From Streptococcus plurextorum DSM 22810 (GTDB taxonomy: Bacteria; Bacillota; Bacilli; Lactobacillales; Streptococcaceae): 64,000 bases of DNA. The stretch is from the NCBI RefSeq assembly GCF_000423745.1, contig NZ_AUIO01000011.1, forward strand, positions 1 to 64,000, written 5' to 3'. Each line of letters begins with the position of its first letter. Position 1 is the stretch's first letter. A program made the position numbers and the translations under genes. The notes under the pieces are model-generated. The model made no database searches. It saw nothing but the letters and a program-made list of their open reading frames with translations, and had not been told where the DNA came from. Positions 50,894-60,149 of this stretch are shown here, piece after piece.

Positions 50894-53227
50894 TTAAGCT
50901 TGACCTGAAATTTCAGCAGCGTGGTCATCCATTGAAAGAACTTCGTGGAAGACACGTTGTGTCAATTCAGTTTTTTGCTCTTTAGTGAGGTACTTGGTGT
51001 TCACGCAGTATCCGGAGATACGAACGATAACATCTTCACCAGCCATAATCTTGTCGTAAACGTCATTCAAGTCCATAACGTTCAAGTTCACGTGCTGACC
51101 ACCTTGTTCGAAGTATCCGTCAAGGATTGTCACCAAGTTGTTCACTTGCTCATCGAAGGTCTTACCAAGAGCTTTTGGAGAAACCTGAGTTGTCAATGAG
51201 ATACCGTCGTTGGCATGTTTGAAGTTAAGTTTAGAAAGGGTATTCAAGTTTTGCAACCAACCACCACGAGATTTAGAAGTTGGGTTAGCACCTGGTGGGA
51301 AGAATTCTACTTTAGAAGTGTTGACAGAGCCATCTTCGTTGAGGAATACACCGCGGTGAACTGGTGAGTTAGCTGTTTGTTTAGAGTAAGCAACGTTTGA
51401 AGTGATGGTCAAGATAGACACAGTTGCTTCAGCATTCTTATAGAGTTTGTGTTTGTTCAAACGAGTGAAGAATGCTTCCATGAGCCATTTCGCAATGTCA
51501 TCTACACGGTCATCATCTTCACCGTAACGTGGGAAGTCACCAGTTACTTCGTAGTCATAGATGAAGCCGTCTTCGTCACGGATTGGTTTAACTTGTGCGT
51601 ACTTGATAGCAGACAATGAGTCAACAGTATTTGCAAATCCACAGATACCGAATCCCATGTTGGCACGAAGGTGAGTTGGCAAGAATGCCATTTGAACAGC
51701 TTCGTAGTTGTACTTATCAGTCATGTAGTGGATGATGTTCATGGCATCTACATAAGTGTCAGTCAACCAGTCAAGGGCGATTTCAAAGTTCTTCACAACT
51801 TGGTCGTAGTCAAAGACTTCTGAAGTGTTTGGCTCAACGCCGTCAAATACCTTGTAGTCTTTGTGAACATCGTCGTAACCGTTGTTCCAGCTTGAAAGAA
51901 GAGCTTTCAATACGTTTACACGTGCACCGAAGTACTGGATGTTGTGGCGTTTGTCTTCACTTTCTGGGTCAAGTGGTGACACACAGCAAGAAATACATGA
52001 CATTTCACCGTAACCGTCTTTAGCCATGGTTGTTACACCTTCATACTGGATAGAAGAGTGTTTATGGCTCATTGCCATACAGTATCGACGGAATGCGTAT
52101 GGAAGTTGGTCTGACCAAAGAACTGTCAAGTTTGGCTCTGGAGAGTTACCGATGTTGTCAAGCGTGTTCAAGAAACGGTAGTCCATCTTAGTAACACGGT
52201 GACGACCGTCGTTACCCATACCTGCCATAGATGTTGTCAAGAATGTTGGGTCACCAGAGTAGATTTCGTCGAAGGCTTTTGTACGAGCGAATTTCACTGT
52301 ACGAAGTTTCAATACGAAGTCATCAACAAATTCTTGGATTTCAGACTCAGTAAATGTACCACGAGCCAAGTCGCGTTCTGCATAGATGTCAAGAACGATT
52401 GGCACACGACCTAGAGAAGTAGCGGCACCGTTGATGACACGACATACGGCCATGAAAGCAATGTTTGTCCATTGGATCGCTTCTTTAGTGTTCATTGCAG
52501 GTTTGCGAACGTCAACACCGTACAAGTCACCTAATTTCACAACTTGTTGAAGGGCTTGGTACTGCATATTGATTTCTTCGCGAAGGCGGATTGACTCTTC
52601 ATCGATTTCAGTAATAGCATTCCAGTCGTTCACTTTCTCTTGCATGAGGAAGTCTGCTCCGTAAAGGGCCAAACGAGCATACATACCGATGATACGGCCA
52701 CGTGAGTAAGCATCTGGAAGACCAGAAACGTGGTGCGAGTGGCGAGCGCGGCGGATGTCGGCTGTATAAGCACGGAAGATACCGTCGTTTACAGTTGTAG
52801 CGTGTTTTGTATAGATTTCATGAAGTAATGGGTCTGGAGTATAGCCGTTTTCGATAAGAGTGGTTTCAGCCATACGAATACCACCACGTGGCATGAAGTT
52901 GAGTTTGAAGAGTTCATCGTTTTGGATACCGAAGATGAGCTCGTTTTCTTTGTCGATGAAACCAGCTGGGATATCAGCGATAGAAGTTGCACGATCGACG
53001 TCCATTGGGAAGCGAGTGTCTTCGTAGCCAGCCTTTGTTTCTTCGATAATTTTTTTGATGCGAAGTGAACGCTCAGTTGCTCCAGCAAGGAAGCTTTCAT
53101 CTCCATCATATGGAGTGTAGTTAGCTTGAACAAAGCGTGTCACACTCGCTTTTTCACGCCAGTCAAGGCCTTTAAAGCCCTCCCAGGCTTTTTCAAAAAC
53201 ATCAGTGTTTGTTTTTACAGTTGCCAT
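50894..53227 (-). CDS. pflB: Pyruvate formate-lyase (formate C-acetyltransferase)
   Basis: A glycyl-radical enzyme of 777 residues that turns pyruvate and CoA into acetyl-CoA and formate in anaerobic mixed-acid fermentation. The catalytic cysteine pair lies in [15 protein letters not shown] (near residue 410). The radical glycine lies in [13 protein letters not shown] close to the C-terminus. It needs the activase PflA, not encoded here. A CcpA-type site lies upstream. It diverges from dinB. Confidence 0.97.
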   Translation of the reverse strand: MATVKTNTDVFEKAWEGFKGLDWREKASVTRFVQANYTPYDGDESFLAGATERSLRIKKIIEETKAGYEDTRFPMDVDRATSIADIPAGFIDKENELIFGIQNDELFKLNFMPRGGIRMAETTLIENGYTPDPLLHEIYTKHATTVNDGIFRAYTADIRRARHSHHVSGLPDAYSRGRIIGMYARLALYGADFLMQEKVNDWNAITEIDEESIRLREEINMQYQALQQVVKLGDLYGVDVRKPAMNTKEAIQWTNIAFMAVCRVINGAATSLGRVPIVLDIYAERDLARGTFTESEIQEFVDDFVLKLRTVKFARTKAFDEIYSGDPTFLTTSMAGMGNDGRHRVTKMDYRFLNTLDNIGNSPEPNLTVLWSDQLPYAFRRYCMAMSHKHSSIQYEGVTTMAKDGYGEMSCISCCVSPLDPESEDKRHNIQYFGARVNVLKALLSSWNNGYDDVHKDYKVFDGVEPNTSEVFDYDQVVKNFEIALDWLTDTYVDAMNIIHYMTDKYNYEAVQMAFLPTHLRANMGFGICGFANTVDSLSAIKYAQVKPIRDEDGFIYDYEVTGDFPRYGEDDDRVDDIAKWLMEAFFTRLNKHKLYKNAEATVSILTITSNVAYSKQTANSPVHRGVFLNEDGSVNTSKVEFFPPGANPTSKSRGGWLQNLNTLSKLNFKHANDGISLTTQVSPKALGKTFDEQVNNLVTILDGYFEQGGQHVNLNVMDLNDVYDKIMAGEDVIVRISGYCVNTKYLTKEQKTELTQRVFHEVLSMDDHAAEISGQA

Positions 53228-53302
53228 AATAGGTCTCCTATTTTTGAAAATTTTTAGTAACAGCAGTCATCTGTTACAATTAACAAAAAAATTATATCAT
53301 AC

Positions 53303-53316
53303 AGTAAACGGTTTCA
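53303..53316. promoter_or_regulatory. Catabolite-responsive element (cre) upstream of pflB
   Basis: AGTAAACGGTTTCA matches the CcpA consensus TGWAANCGNTNWCA at all but the first position. It lies 76 bases before the pflB start. Direct control of dinB is less likely. Confidence 0.6.
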
Positions 53317-53453
53317 GCAAGCATATTTGTTGACAAATCGACTTTTCTTTTCTAATACAGTTCTGCAATAATTATTAAACTGTACTATAAATTTGAAAAT
53401 ACATGAAATAAATTGAAAAATGTTATAATAGTTATGAAAGGTAGGCCTGTTTC

Positions 53454-54524
53454 ATGCTGATTTTTCCGCTGATCAATGACACATCTCGCAAGATCATTCA
53501 TATCGATATGGATGCCTTTTTTGCTGCCATTGAAGAGCGGGACAATCCCAGCCTCAAAGGAAAGCCAGTCATTATCGGTAGTGATCCTCGTTTATCAGGC
53601 GGTCGCGGGGTGGTATCGACCTGTAACTACGAAGCCAGAAAGTTCGGTGTCCGCTCTGCTATGTCCTCAAAAGAAGCCTACGAACGCTGTCCCCAAGCTG
53701 TCTTTATCTCGGGCAACTATGACAAGTATCAGGAAGTCGGCCTGCAGGTGCGGGAGATTTTCAAGCGTTATACGGATCTGGTCGAGCCCATGTCGATCGA
53801 TGAGGCTTATCTGGATGTGACGGTCAACAAGCTGGGGCTGACTTCGGCGGTCAAGATTGCCAAGCTGATCCAGTACGACATCTGTCAGGAGTTGCGGCTG
53901 ACAGCATCGGCGGGAGTGTCCTATAATAAGTTTTTGGCCAAGATTGCGTCCGATATGGAAAAACCACAGGGGCTCACCCTGATTTTACCTGAGGAGGCGA
54001 TTTCGGTCCTGTCGGCCTTGCCAATCGAGCAGTTTCACGGTGTGGGGAAGAAGACGGTTCAGCGGTTGCATGACATGAAGATTTACACAGGGGCCGACCT
54101 GTTAGAAGTGCCAGAGATGACCCTGATTGACCGATTTGGTCGGTTTGGTTATGATTTGTACAGGAAGGCACGAGGGATTTCCAACTCACCTGTCAAGGTC
54201 AACCGCATTCGCAAGTCCATTGGCAAGGAACGGACCTACCGCAAGTTGCTTTATCGAGAAGAAGATTGTAAAAAAGAATTGGCCAGCCTGTCCAAGCGGG
54301 TGGCGGAGAGTGTGGCCAAGCATGGTAAGAAGGGGCGGACCATTGTCCTCAAGGTACGCTATGCAGACTTTACCACCTTGACCAAGCGGCATTCGATTGC
54401 AGAGGCGACGGATAGCCTGGAGGTCATCGACCGCCATGTCCAAGCTATCTTTGAAGAGGTCGCAGACTTTAGCAAGGGAGTCCGCTTGTTAGGCGTGACC
54501 TTGACCAATTTTGAGGGTGTCTAG
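53454..54524 (+). CDS. dinB: DNA polymerase IV (Y family)
   Basis: A translesion polymerase of 356 residues. The catalytic acidic residues lie in [17 protein letters not shown] and in [10 protein letters not shown]. The helix-hairpin-helix thumb [15 protein letters not shown] lies near residue 185, and a little-finger domain ends the protein. No proofreading domain is present. It has no neighbours on its strand before the Rrf2 gene 47 bases on. Confidence 0.96.
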   Translation: MLIFPLINDTSRKIIHIDMDAFFAAIEERDNPSLKGKPVIIGSDPRLSGGRGVVSTCNYEARKFGVRSAMSSKEAYERCPQAVFISGNYDKYQEVGLQVREIFKRYTDLVEPMSIDEAYLDVTVNKLGLTSAVKIAKLIQYDICQELRLTASAGVSYNKFLAKIASDMEKPQGLTLILPEEAISVLSALPIEQFHGVGKKTVQRLHDMKIYTGADLLEVPEMTLIDRFGRFGYDLYRKARGISNSPVKVNRIRKSIGKERTYRKLLYREEDCKKELASLSKRVAESVAKHGKKGRTIVLKVRYADFTTLTKRHSIAEATDSLEVIDRHVQAIFEEVADFSKGVRLLGVTLTNFEGV

Positions 54525-54571
54525 TTTCATTTATCAGCTATCTATGATAGACTAGAGAAAAAGGAGGGCTT

Positions 54572-54994
54572 ATGCAGATTTCAAGTCGCTTTACCATTGC
54601 CAGTCATATCCTCTTGCTCTTAGCTGTTGAGGGAGAGGTGACCAAGCAGACCAGTCTAACCATAGCAGGAAGTGTTGGTGTTAATCCCGTCATCGTGCGG
54701 ACAATCTTATCCCAGCTCAAGCAGGCGGGCTTGGTCGAAGTTGCTCGTGGTGTGGGGGGAGCTCGTTTGGCTTTGCCACCAGAGGACATTAGTCTGCTCA
54801 AGGTCTATCAGGCTGTAGAAGTCCTTGGTCAGTCGGGAAATTTGTTTGGTTTCCATGACAATCCCAATCCTGATTGTCGGATTGGTCGCCAGATTCATCC
54901 CTTGTTAGACAGACGGTTGGAAGCTGCTCAATCAGCCATGGAAGCTAGTTTGGCTAAGTCTAGTTTGGCGGATTTATTGATGGAAGTAAAATAG
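54572..54994 (+). CDS. Rrf2-family transcriptional regulator 3
   Basis: A protein of 140 residues: ISSRFTIASHILLLLAVEGE start, recognition region VNPVIVRTILSQLKQAGLV, wing GVGGARLALPPED. The single cysteine is in NPNPDCRIGRQIHP. The strong AGGAGGG site precedes the ATG. It lies just upstream of NmrA copy 3, whose promoter has two GTTGTAA palindromes, and is the probable repressor there. Confidence 0.87.
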   Translation: MQISSRFTIASHILLLLAVEGEVTKQTSLTIAGSVGVNPVIVRTILSQLKQAGLVEVARGVGGARLALPPEDISLLKVYQAVEVLGQSGNLFGFHDNPNPDCRIGRQIHPLLDRRLEAAQSAMEASLAKSSLADLLMEVK

Positions 54995-55044
54995 AGAAGT
55001 CATCAGAGCTGAATTGCTGTGATGATTTTTTTAAAAATTTTTCC

Positions 55045-55067
55045 GTTGTAACACTTGACATTACAAC
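55045..55067. promoter_or_regulatory. Rrf2 operator, distal, for NmrA copy 3
   Basis: A perfect GTTGTAA-N9-TTACAAC enclosing the -35 box TTGACA (55055-55060). Confidence 0.83.
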
Positions 55068-55083
55068 AAAAGGGTGTTAGACT
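55055..55083 (+). promoter_or_regulatory. Promoter of NmrA copy 3
   Basis: TTGACA and TAGACT (55078-55083), 17 bases apart, lying between the centres of two operators. Confidence 0.8.
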
Positions 55084-55086
55084 ATC

Positions 55087-55109
55087 GTTGTAAACAAAAA
55101 TATTACAAC
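55087..55109. promoter_or_regulatory. Rrf2 operator, proximal, for NmrA copy 3
   Basis: A second perfect GTTGTAA-N9-TTACAAC, four bases after the -10 box. Confidence 0.83.
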
Positions 55110-55127
55110 ATAAGTGAGGTATATACT

Positions 55128-55754
55128 ATGAAAATAGCCGTTATTGCAGCAAATGGAAAATCTGGTCAGTTGATTGTCAAAGAAGCAGTGGCACGCGGTC
55201 ATCAGGTGACTGCCATTGTTCGCTCTGAAAACAAGAGTGAGGCTCAAGCAGTTCTCGCAAAAGATGCTTTTGCCTTGACCGAGGAAGATTTGGTAGGATT
55301 TGACGTGGTGGTCAATGCTTTCGGAGCTTGGGCACCAGAGAGTTTACCTGATCATGCTCGTCTTGCAGACCACTTGGTGAGCTTGCTCGTAGACACACCT
55401 GTTCGTTTGTTGGTGGTCGGTGGTGCAGGTAGTCTTTATCTAGATGCTAGCCAGACGACGATGTTAAAGGATGCTCCAGATTTTCCTGTGGAATACCTAC
55501 CAGTTGCAGAGGCTATGGGACAAGGATTGGACCGTTACCGTCAAGCTCAGACTGTCGCTTGGACCTACATCAGCCCAGCAGCAGACTTTGTGGCCGACGG
55601 TGAAAAAACAGGCCGCTATGAGGTAGCTGGAGAAGTTTTCCAAGTCAATGCCCAAGGTGAAAGCTACATCAGCTATGCGGATTATGCCCTAGCTTTCTTG
55701 GACATTGCCGAATCAGGCAAGTATCTACAAGAACGCATCTCCGTCTTTTCATAA
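55128..55754 (+). CDS. NmrA-like NAD(P)-binding oxidoreductase (copy 3)
   Basis: A protein of 208 residues starting MKIAVIAANGKSGQLIVKEA. VVGGAGSLYLDASQT, WTYISPAADF and GEKTGRYEVAGE align with copies 1 and 2, and the first 25 residues are nearly the same as in copy 2. It is a predicted NAD(P)H reductase. The ATG at 55128 follows GTGAGGT. It is monocistronic, ending before a long terminator. Confidence 0.82.
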   Translation: MKIAVIAANGKSGQLIVKEAVARGHQVTAIVRSENKSEAQAVLAKDAFALTEEDLVGFDVVVNAFGAWAPESLPDHARLADHLVSLLVDTPVRLLVVGGAGSLYLDASQTTMLKDAPDFPVEYLPVAEAMGQGLDRYRQAQTVAWTYISPAADFVADGEKTGRYEVAGEVFQVNAQGESYISYADYALAFLDIAESGKYLQERISVFS

Positions 55755-55828
55755 TCTGAGATTCAGCCTATCAGTTTAAAACATTGATTATTTTTCGTTA
55801 AAGATACGCGGAAAACTAAGGTCTAAAA

Positions 55829-55884
55829 TAAAAAACGAACAGGTTCAGATTTCGAGTGTCGAAATACTGTCTTGTTCGTTTTTT
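55829..55884. terminator. Terminator after NmrA copy 3
   Basis: AAAAACGAACA pairs with TGTTCGTTTTT; a nested hairpin ATTTCG/CGAAAT sits in the loop. Confidence 0.8.
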
Positions 55885-55977
55885 GTATCCTGTGGCGGGG
55901 AAAAAACATGATTGTGACGATGCTTTCTAAAAGTTAGGCGATGTGTCCCAAGAATTAGTAATTTTCATTTGGGAAGC

Positions 55978-56448
55978 TTATTTTTCCTTTAAAAACTGCG
56001 CTTTTCGTAAAGTAAAGAGGTGTAAAAAACCAAAAATTAACAAATAAAAAGGTGATGATGGGGATAAGCGTCCCAGTAAAAGAATTTCCAAGATAATTGA
56101 TGCAATAGCCCAAAAAATGCCCAAATAATAAACGAGGTAACTAATTTTTTCATCCAATTTTTTTAGGGCTCTGCTACGATTGATAAAAGCCAGTATGACG
56201 ATTAGGCTCGTCACCACAAAGCCAGTTCCGAAAGTGAAAAAACCAAGCGGGCTAGTCACTGTTTGCATGAGTGTCAAATCTTCTCCGCTGAAATTAGGCA
56301 ATAAGGCGGAAGGGTTCTGCAAAGCTATTTTGACAATAAAACTACCGAGTAAAATGAACAAGAAAAGACTGGCATTTAATATGTAGAAAATAGCAATGAT
56401 CAAATTGCGACGTGCAAACAGTTGTCGAAGGTTAGAGTAGGGTGTCAT
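55978..56448 (-). CDS. Four-helix membrane protein of unknown function
   Basis: A protein of about 156 residues with hydrophobic segments near LIIAIFYILNASLFLFILLG, LGFFTFGTGFVVTSLIVILA, LVYYLGIFWAIASIILEILL and FYLLIFGFLHLF, and a basic loop NRSRALKKLDEK in the middle. The ATG at 56448 with AGGAG upstream is preferred; another lies 13 codons earlier. No family was recognised. It stands alone, divergent from pepP. Confidence 0.7.
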   Translation of the reverse strand: MTPYSNLRQLFARRNLIIAIFYILNASLFLFILLGSFIVKIALQNPSALLPNFSGEDLTLMQTVTSPLGFFTFGTGFVVTSLIVILAFINRSRALKKLDEKISYLVYYLGIFWAIASIILEILLLGRLSPSSPFYLLIFGFLHLFTLRKAQFLKEK

Positions 56449-56600
56449 GTATGAAAAATCTCCTAATAACTTGTTTAGTAGCATCATAACAAAATAAGGT
56501 GGAAGCTGGCAAGTTAAAAAATCTTTAACAAATACGTAGGAAAAGATACATTTTCAGAACATTCTGTTAAAATAGAAGGGAAAAATAAAAGAAAGGAAAA

Positions 56601-56643
56601 GGCGCTGGAGCTTGGTTTGACAGATCCTTGTCTGATGAGCGCC
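56601..56643 (+). promoter_or_regulatory. Leader hairpin directly before pepP
   Basis: GGCGCT (56601-56606) pairs with AGCGCC (56638-56643), with a second stem CAGA/TCTG in the loop. It sits between a good Shine-Dalgarno-like run (AAAGGAAAAGG) and the start codon, which lacks its own site. Confidence 0.45.
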
Positions 56644-56653
56644 CGAGTATTTT

Positions 56654-57727
56654 ATGCAGACTTACCTTGAAGCGCGTGTCGCTAATTTTCAAAAAAAACT
56701 TTCTCAAACAGATGTTGATGGTATTTTATTGACTAATCTGAAGAACATTTATTATGTAACAGGTTTTTCAGGAACAGAGGCGACTGTTTATATCTCTAAA
56801 AAGCGTCAAATCTTTTTGACCGATGCCCGCTATACCTTGATTGCTAAAAAAGCCGTCCAAGGATTTGATATTCTAGAAACACGGACACCACTGGCTGAGT
56901 TGGCAAAAATCATGGCTGAAGATAACGTTTCAAGGCTTGGCTTTGATAGCGAAGTCAGCTATTCTTATTACCAAAGTCTCAAGACTGCTTTTGAGGGTGT
57001 CGAGCTTGTGGCGCAGCATAACTTTACGGAAGACTTGCGCATGATCAAAGATGCCTATGAAATTGAGACAATTCGCAAAGCTTGTTCGATTTCAGATCGT
57101 GCTTTCACAGATGTGCTTGACTTTATCAAACCAGGCCGAACCACTGAACTTGATGTGGCGAACTTCCTTGATTTTCGTATGAGAGAGTATGGAGCATCTG
57201 GTATTTCATTTGATACCATTGTGGCATCAGGTTATCGTTCGTCGATGCCGCATGGAAGAGCTACTGACAAAATCATTGAAAAAAATGAAAGTTTGACCTT
57301 GGATTTTGGTTGTTATTATAACCACTATGTCAGCGATATGACGCGCACCATTCATATTGGTCAGGTGACTGATCAGGAACGCGAAATTTACGACACGGTT
57401 CTCCGAGCCAATAAAGCTCTGATTGATAAAGCTAAAGCGGGTGTCACCTATCGTGAATTTGATGCTATTCCGCGTCAAGTGATTACTGAAGCGGGCTACG
57501 GCCAATATTTTACACATGGTATTGGACATGGTATTGGATTAGACATTCATGAGTATCCTTATTTTGGACATTCTGACGAGCCAATCAAAGCCGGCATGGT
57601 CTTGACAGATGAGCCGGGCATTTATCTTGAAGGTCAATATGGTGTCCGTATTGAAGACGATCTGCTGATCACTGAGACAGGTTGTGAGGTACTAACTCTA
57701 GCGCCAAAAGAACTCATTGTGATTTAG
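56654..57727 (+). CDS. pepP: Xaa-Pro aminopeptidase (M24B family)
   Basis: A pita-bread metallopeptidase of 357 residues that removes N-terminal residues preceding proline. The N-terminal creatinase domain has [18 protein letters not shown]. The dimetal ligands lie in [20 protein letters not shown] (two Asp), [15 protein letters not shown] (His), [10 protein letters not shown] (Glu) and [12 protein letters not shown] (Glu). It heads a cluster with dCMP deaminase, efp, asp23 and nusB, as in other streptococci. Confidence 0.92.
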   Translation: MQTYLEARVANFQKKLSQTDVDGILLTNLKNIYYVTGFSGTEATVYISKKRQIFLTDARYTLIAKKAVQGFDILETRTPLAELAKIMAEDNVSRLGFDSEVSYSYYQSLKTAFEGVELVAQHNFTEDLRMIKDAYEIETIRKACSISDRAFTDVLDFIKPGRTTELDVANFLDFRMREYGASGISFDTIVASGYRSSMPHGRATDKIIEKNESLTLDFGCYYNHYVSDMTRTIHIGQVTDQEREIYDTVLRANKALIDKAKAGVTYREFDAIPRQVITEAGYGQYFTHGIGHGIGLDIHEYPYFGHSDEPIKAGMVLTDEPGIYLEGQYGVRIEDDLLITETGCEVLTLAPKELIVI

Positions 57728-57737
57728 GAGACAAGGT

Positions 57738-58214
57738 ATGGAGAGATTATCTTGGCAGGATTATTTTATGGCAAATGCAGAGCTGATTTCCAAGCGTTCC
57801 ACCTGTGACCGTGCCTTTGTAGGAGCTGTTCTTGTTAAAAATAATCGTATTATTGCTACTGGTTATAATGGAGGTGTTTCTGCTACAGACAACTGTAGTG
57901 AGGCCGGGCATTACATGGAAGAAGGTCATTGCATTCGTACCGTGCATGCGGAAATGAACGCTCTCATCCAATGCGCCAAAGAGGGGATTTCAACCGATGA
58001 TACTGAGGTGTATGTCACCCATTTTCCGTGTATCAACTGTACAAAGGCTCTTCTGCAAGCAGGAATCAAAAAAATTACCTATAAAGCCAATTATCGTCCC
58101 AACGCGCTAGCTATTGAACTGATGGAGAAAAAAGGGGTGGCTTATGTGCAACATGATGTACCTGCTATACAACTGGGAGAACAAGCACCGACAGATGGAA
58201 CAGCTACAAATTAG
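57738..58214 (+). CDS. comEB: dCMP deaminase / ComEB-type cytidine deaminase
   Basis: A zinc deaminase of 158 residues converting dCMP to dUMP. The zinc motif is [11 protein letters not shown] (His-Ala-Glu) with [11 protein letters not shown] (Cys-x-x-Cys). [18 protein letters not shown] lies at the substrate side. It follows pepP by ten bases (AGGAGA site). The comEB name refers to its place in the B. subtilis comE operon and does not imply a competence role. Confidence 0.93.
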   Translation: MERLSWQDYFMANAELISKRSTCDRAFVGAVLVKNNRIIATGYNGGVSATDNCSEAGHYMEEGHCIRTVHAEMNALIQCAKEGISTDDTEVYVTHFPCINCTKALLQAGIKKITYKANYRPNALAIELMEKKGVAYVQHDVPAIQLGEQAPTDGTATN

Positions 58215-58448
58215 CGGTCTGCTGATTAGCAAGTGGTTTGTTGGCAAGTGTCATGAGACAAATCTCGGTGATGTGGCATAGCATGATGCCGCAGCATTCT
58301 TAGTAGCATAAATGGAAGGTTTTGATAACTAATTTTGCGATTGTGACTTCATCTTGGTAGAGGAAGTTTTCAAACTGAGTGCTTAAAGAGGCCAGAGGTT
58401 ATTTTCCAGTATTGTCAGGTAGCTAGCACGAGCCGTCTGACAAAAATC
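58215..58448. other. Gap between the deaminase gene and efp
   Basis: About 230 bases with no clear gene, no strong terminator and no repeats. The efp promoter follows. Confidence 0.5.
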
Positions 58449-58477
58449 TTGAGTAATATTTGCATTTGTGCTAGAAT
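58449..58477 (+). promoter_or_regulatory. Promoter of efp-asp23-nusB
   Basis: TTGAGT (58449-58454) and TAGAAT (58472-58477), 17 bases apart. Confidence 0.7.
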
Positions 58478-58513
58478 GAAGTGATAAATTGAAAATGAAG
58501 AGGTAAATCACAC

Positions 58514-59071
58514 ATGATTGAAGCAAGTAAATTACGTGCAGGTATGACTTTTGAAGCGGAAGGGAAGTTAATCCGCGTTCTTGAGGCTAGCCACCACAAA
58601 CCAGGTAAAGGAAACACTATCATGCGTATGAAACTGCGTGATGTGCGTACGGGTTCAACATTTGACACGACTTACCGTCCAGATGAAAAATTTGAGCAAG
58701 CGATCATCGAGACAGTTCCAGCGCAATACCTTTACAAAATGGATGGCACGGCATTCTTCATGAATACAGAGACTTATGACCAGTACGAGATTCCAGAAGT
58801 CAATGTTGAAAACGAATTGCTCTACATCTTGGAAAATGCTGACGTGAAGATTCAGTTCTACGGAACAGAAGTGATTGGTGTGACGGTTCCAACCACTGTT
58901 GAATTGACGGTTGCTGAAACACAACCTTCTATTAAAGGTGCAACGGTTACAGGTTCAGGTAAACCAGCAACTATGGAAACTGGTTTGGTTGTCAACGTCC
59001 CAGATTTCATCGAAGCAGGTCAAAAATTAGTGATTAACACTGCAGAAGGAACCTACGTTTCACGTGCTTAA
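58514..59071 (+). CDS. efp: Translation elongation factor P
   Basis: EF-P of 185 residues relieves ribosome stalling at polyproline. Its KOW-like domain carries the tip loop around [19 protein letters not shown], where the lysine is the usual modification site. Two OB domains follow, ending in [20 protein letters not shown]. It has its own promoter and AGAGG site and precedes asp23 and nusB. Confidence 0.97.
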   Translation: MIEASKLRAGMTFEAEGKLIRVLEASHHKPGKGNTIMRMKLRDVRTGSTFDTTYRPDEKFEQAIIETVPAQYLYKMDGTAFFMNTETYDQYEIPEVNVENELLYILENADVKIQFYGTEVIGVTVPTTVELTVAETQPSIKGATVTGSGKPATMETGLVVNVPDFIEAGQKLVINTAEGTYVSRA

Positions 59072-59121
59072 TTGTCTTTCTTAAAAAACGATTTCCTATT
59101 TAAATTAGAAAGGAAAAGATT

Positions 59122-59511
59122 ATGTCAACAGCAATTATCGGAGATGTTGTCATCGCTCCGCGTGTGCTTGAAGTTATTGCAGGGATTGCAGCAACTACAG
59201 TGGAAGGAGTTCATGCTCTACACAGCAAAGCTGTCGCTGACACACTCAGCAAAACCTCCCTTGGACGCGGGATTTACCTGCGCACTGCAGAGGACAAAAC
59301 ACTGACTGCTGATATTTATGTCCAATTACAGTATGGGGTTAATGTTCCTGCGGTATCAATGGCTATTCAGCAAGCTGTTAAAGTGGCTGTGTTTGATATG
59401 GCAGAAGTAACGATTGATACTGTCAATGTTCATGTGGTCAAAATTGTCCCAGCTAAAACTCCAAAACCTGATGTTAAATCTCTTTTTGATGAGGATTTTT
59501 TGGATGATTAG
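59122..59511 (+). CDS. Asp23/Gls24 family protein (YqhY-like)
   Basis: A protein of 129 residues with the Asp23 fold: [30 protein letters not shown] and [20 protein letters not shown]. YqhY-type members next to nusB and the fatty-acid genes influence acetyl-CoA carboxylase or envelope homeostasis in B. subtilis. That link is by family only. It overlaps nusB by eight bases. Confidence 0.92.
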   Translation: MSTAIIGDVVIAPRVLEVIAGIAATTVEGVHALHSKAVADTLSKTSLGRGIYLRTAEDKTLTADIYVQLQYGVNVPAVSMAIQQAVKVAVFDMAEVTIDTVNVHVVKIVPAKTPKPDVKSLFDEDFLDD

Positions 59512-59932
59512 TACGCTAAAGCATTCTCGTCGAGACTTGCGAGAACGAGCATTCCAAGCGCTCTTTAGTTTAGAATTTGGTGGTGATATGATTCAAGCAG
59601 GAGAAAATGCTTATCGCTATGATAAGTCTGAGGACATGCTTGATGAAGTTCCGGTGTTTTTGTTGAACCTGGTGCAAGGTGTCCAAAGCCACCAATCTGA
59701 TTTAGATATCAAAATCACCCAACGTCTGAAAAAAGGTTGGAATTTTGAACGCTTAACTTTGAACGATAGGGTGTTGCTCCGCTTAGCGCTCTACGAGATG
59801 ATCTATGAAGAAACGCCGGATCGTGTTGTTGTTAATGAAATTGTTGATATTGCAAAAAAATATGCAGATAACACCTCGGCAAAGTTTATCAATGGAATTT
59901 TAACGCATTTTATTGATGATAATGAGCAGTGA
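59504..59932 (+). CDS. nusB: Transcription antitermination factor NusB
   Basis: An all-helical protein of 142 residues that binds boxA RNA with S10 in rRNA antitermination. [20 protein letters not shown] is the arginine-rich start. [18 protein letters not shown] and [20 protein letters not shown] are the family signatures. The ATG at 59504 lies in the asp23 gene, with AGGAT upstream; the longer open frame upstream is the asp23 gene out of frame. Confidence 0.95.
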   Translation: MISTLKHSRRDLRERAFQALFSLEFGGDMIQAGENAYRYDKSEDMLDEVPVFLLNLVQGVQSHQSDLDIKITQRLKKGWNFERLTLNDRVLLRLALYEMIYEETPDRVVVNEIVDIAKKYADNTSAKFINGILTHFIDDNEQ

Positions 59933-59953
59933 GCGAAAGCGAGCTGCTTTTTT
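59924..59953 (+). terminator. Terminator of nusB
   Basis: AGCAG...CTGCT with an inner GCGAAAGC tetraloop stem, followed by TTTTTTA. The stem includes the stop codon. Confidence 0.8.
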
Positions 59954-60081
59954 ATTGTTGAACAGTGAATGAAAATACAAAATATTTTCTGAAAATACAG
60001 AGAAATCCGTTTTCAAAAGTCTAAATCAAAAAAATTAACCAAATTTTCTGAAAAAAGACTTTATTTAAGAAAATTTTATGA

Positions 60082-60087
60082 TATAAT
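60082..60087 (+). promoter_or_regulatory. -10 box of the oppA promoter
   Basis: TATAAT 63 bases before the start codon. No convincing -35 box was identified. Confidence 0.45.
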
Positions 60088-60149
60088 AGATTCTAATAAC
60101 ACGACGAAACGGTCGGTTAAGAAAAGAAAAATTTATAGAGGTAGCTTTT

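Noticed and set aside
57738-58214. comEB as a competence gene
   Set aside because: The protein is a deaminase by its zinc motifs, and no cin-box lies before it. The name is positional.
59072-59305. Frame overlapping asp23 in another register
   Set aside because: It begins in the efp-asp23 gap but runs out of frame through asp23 with no ribosome site.
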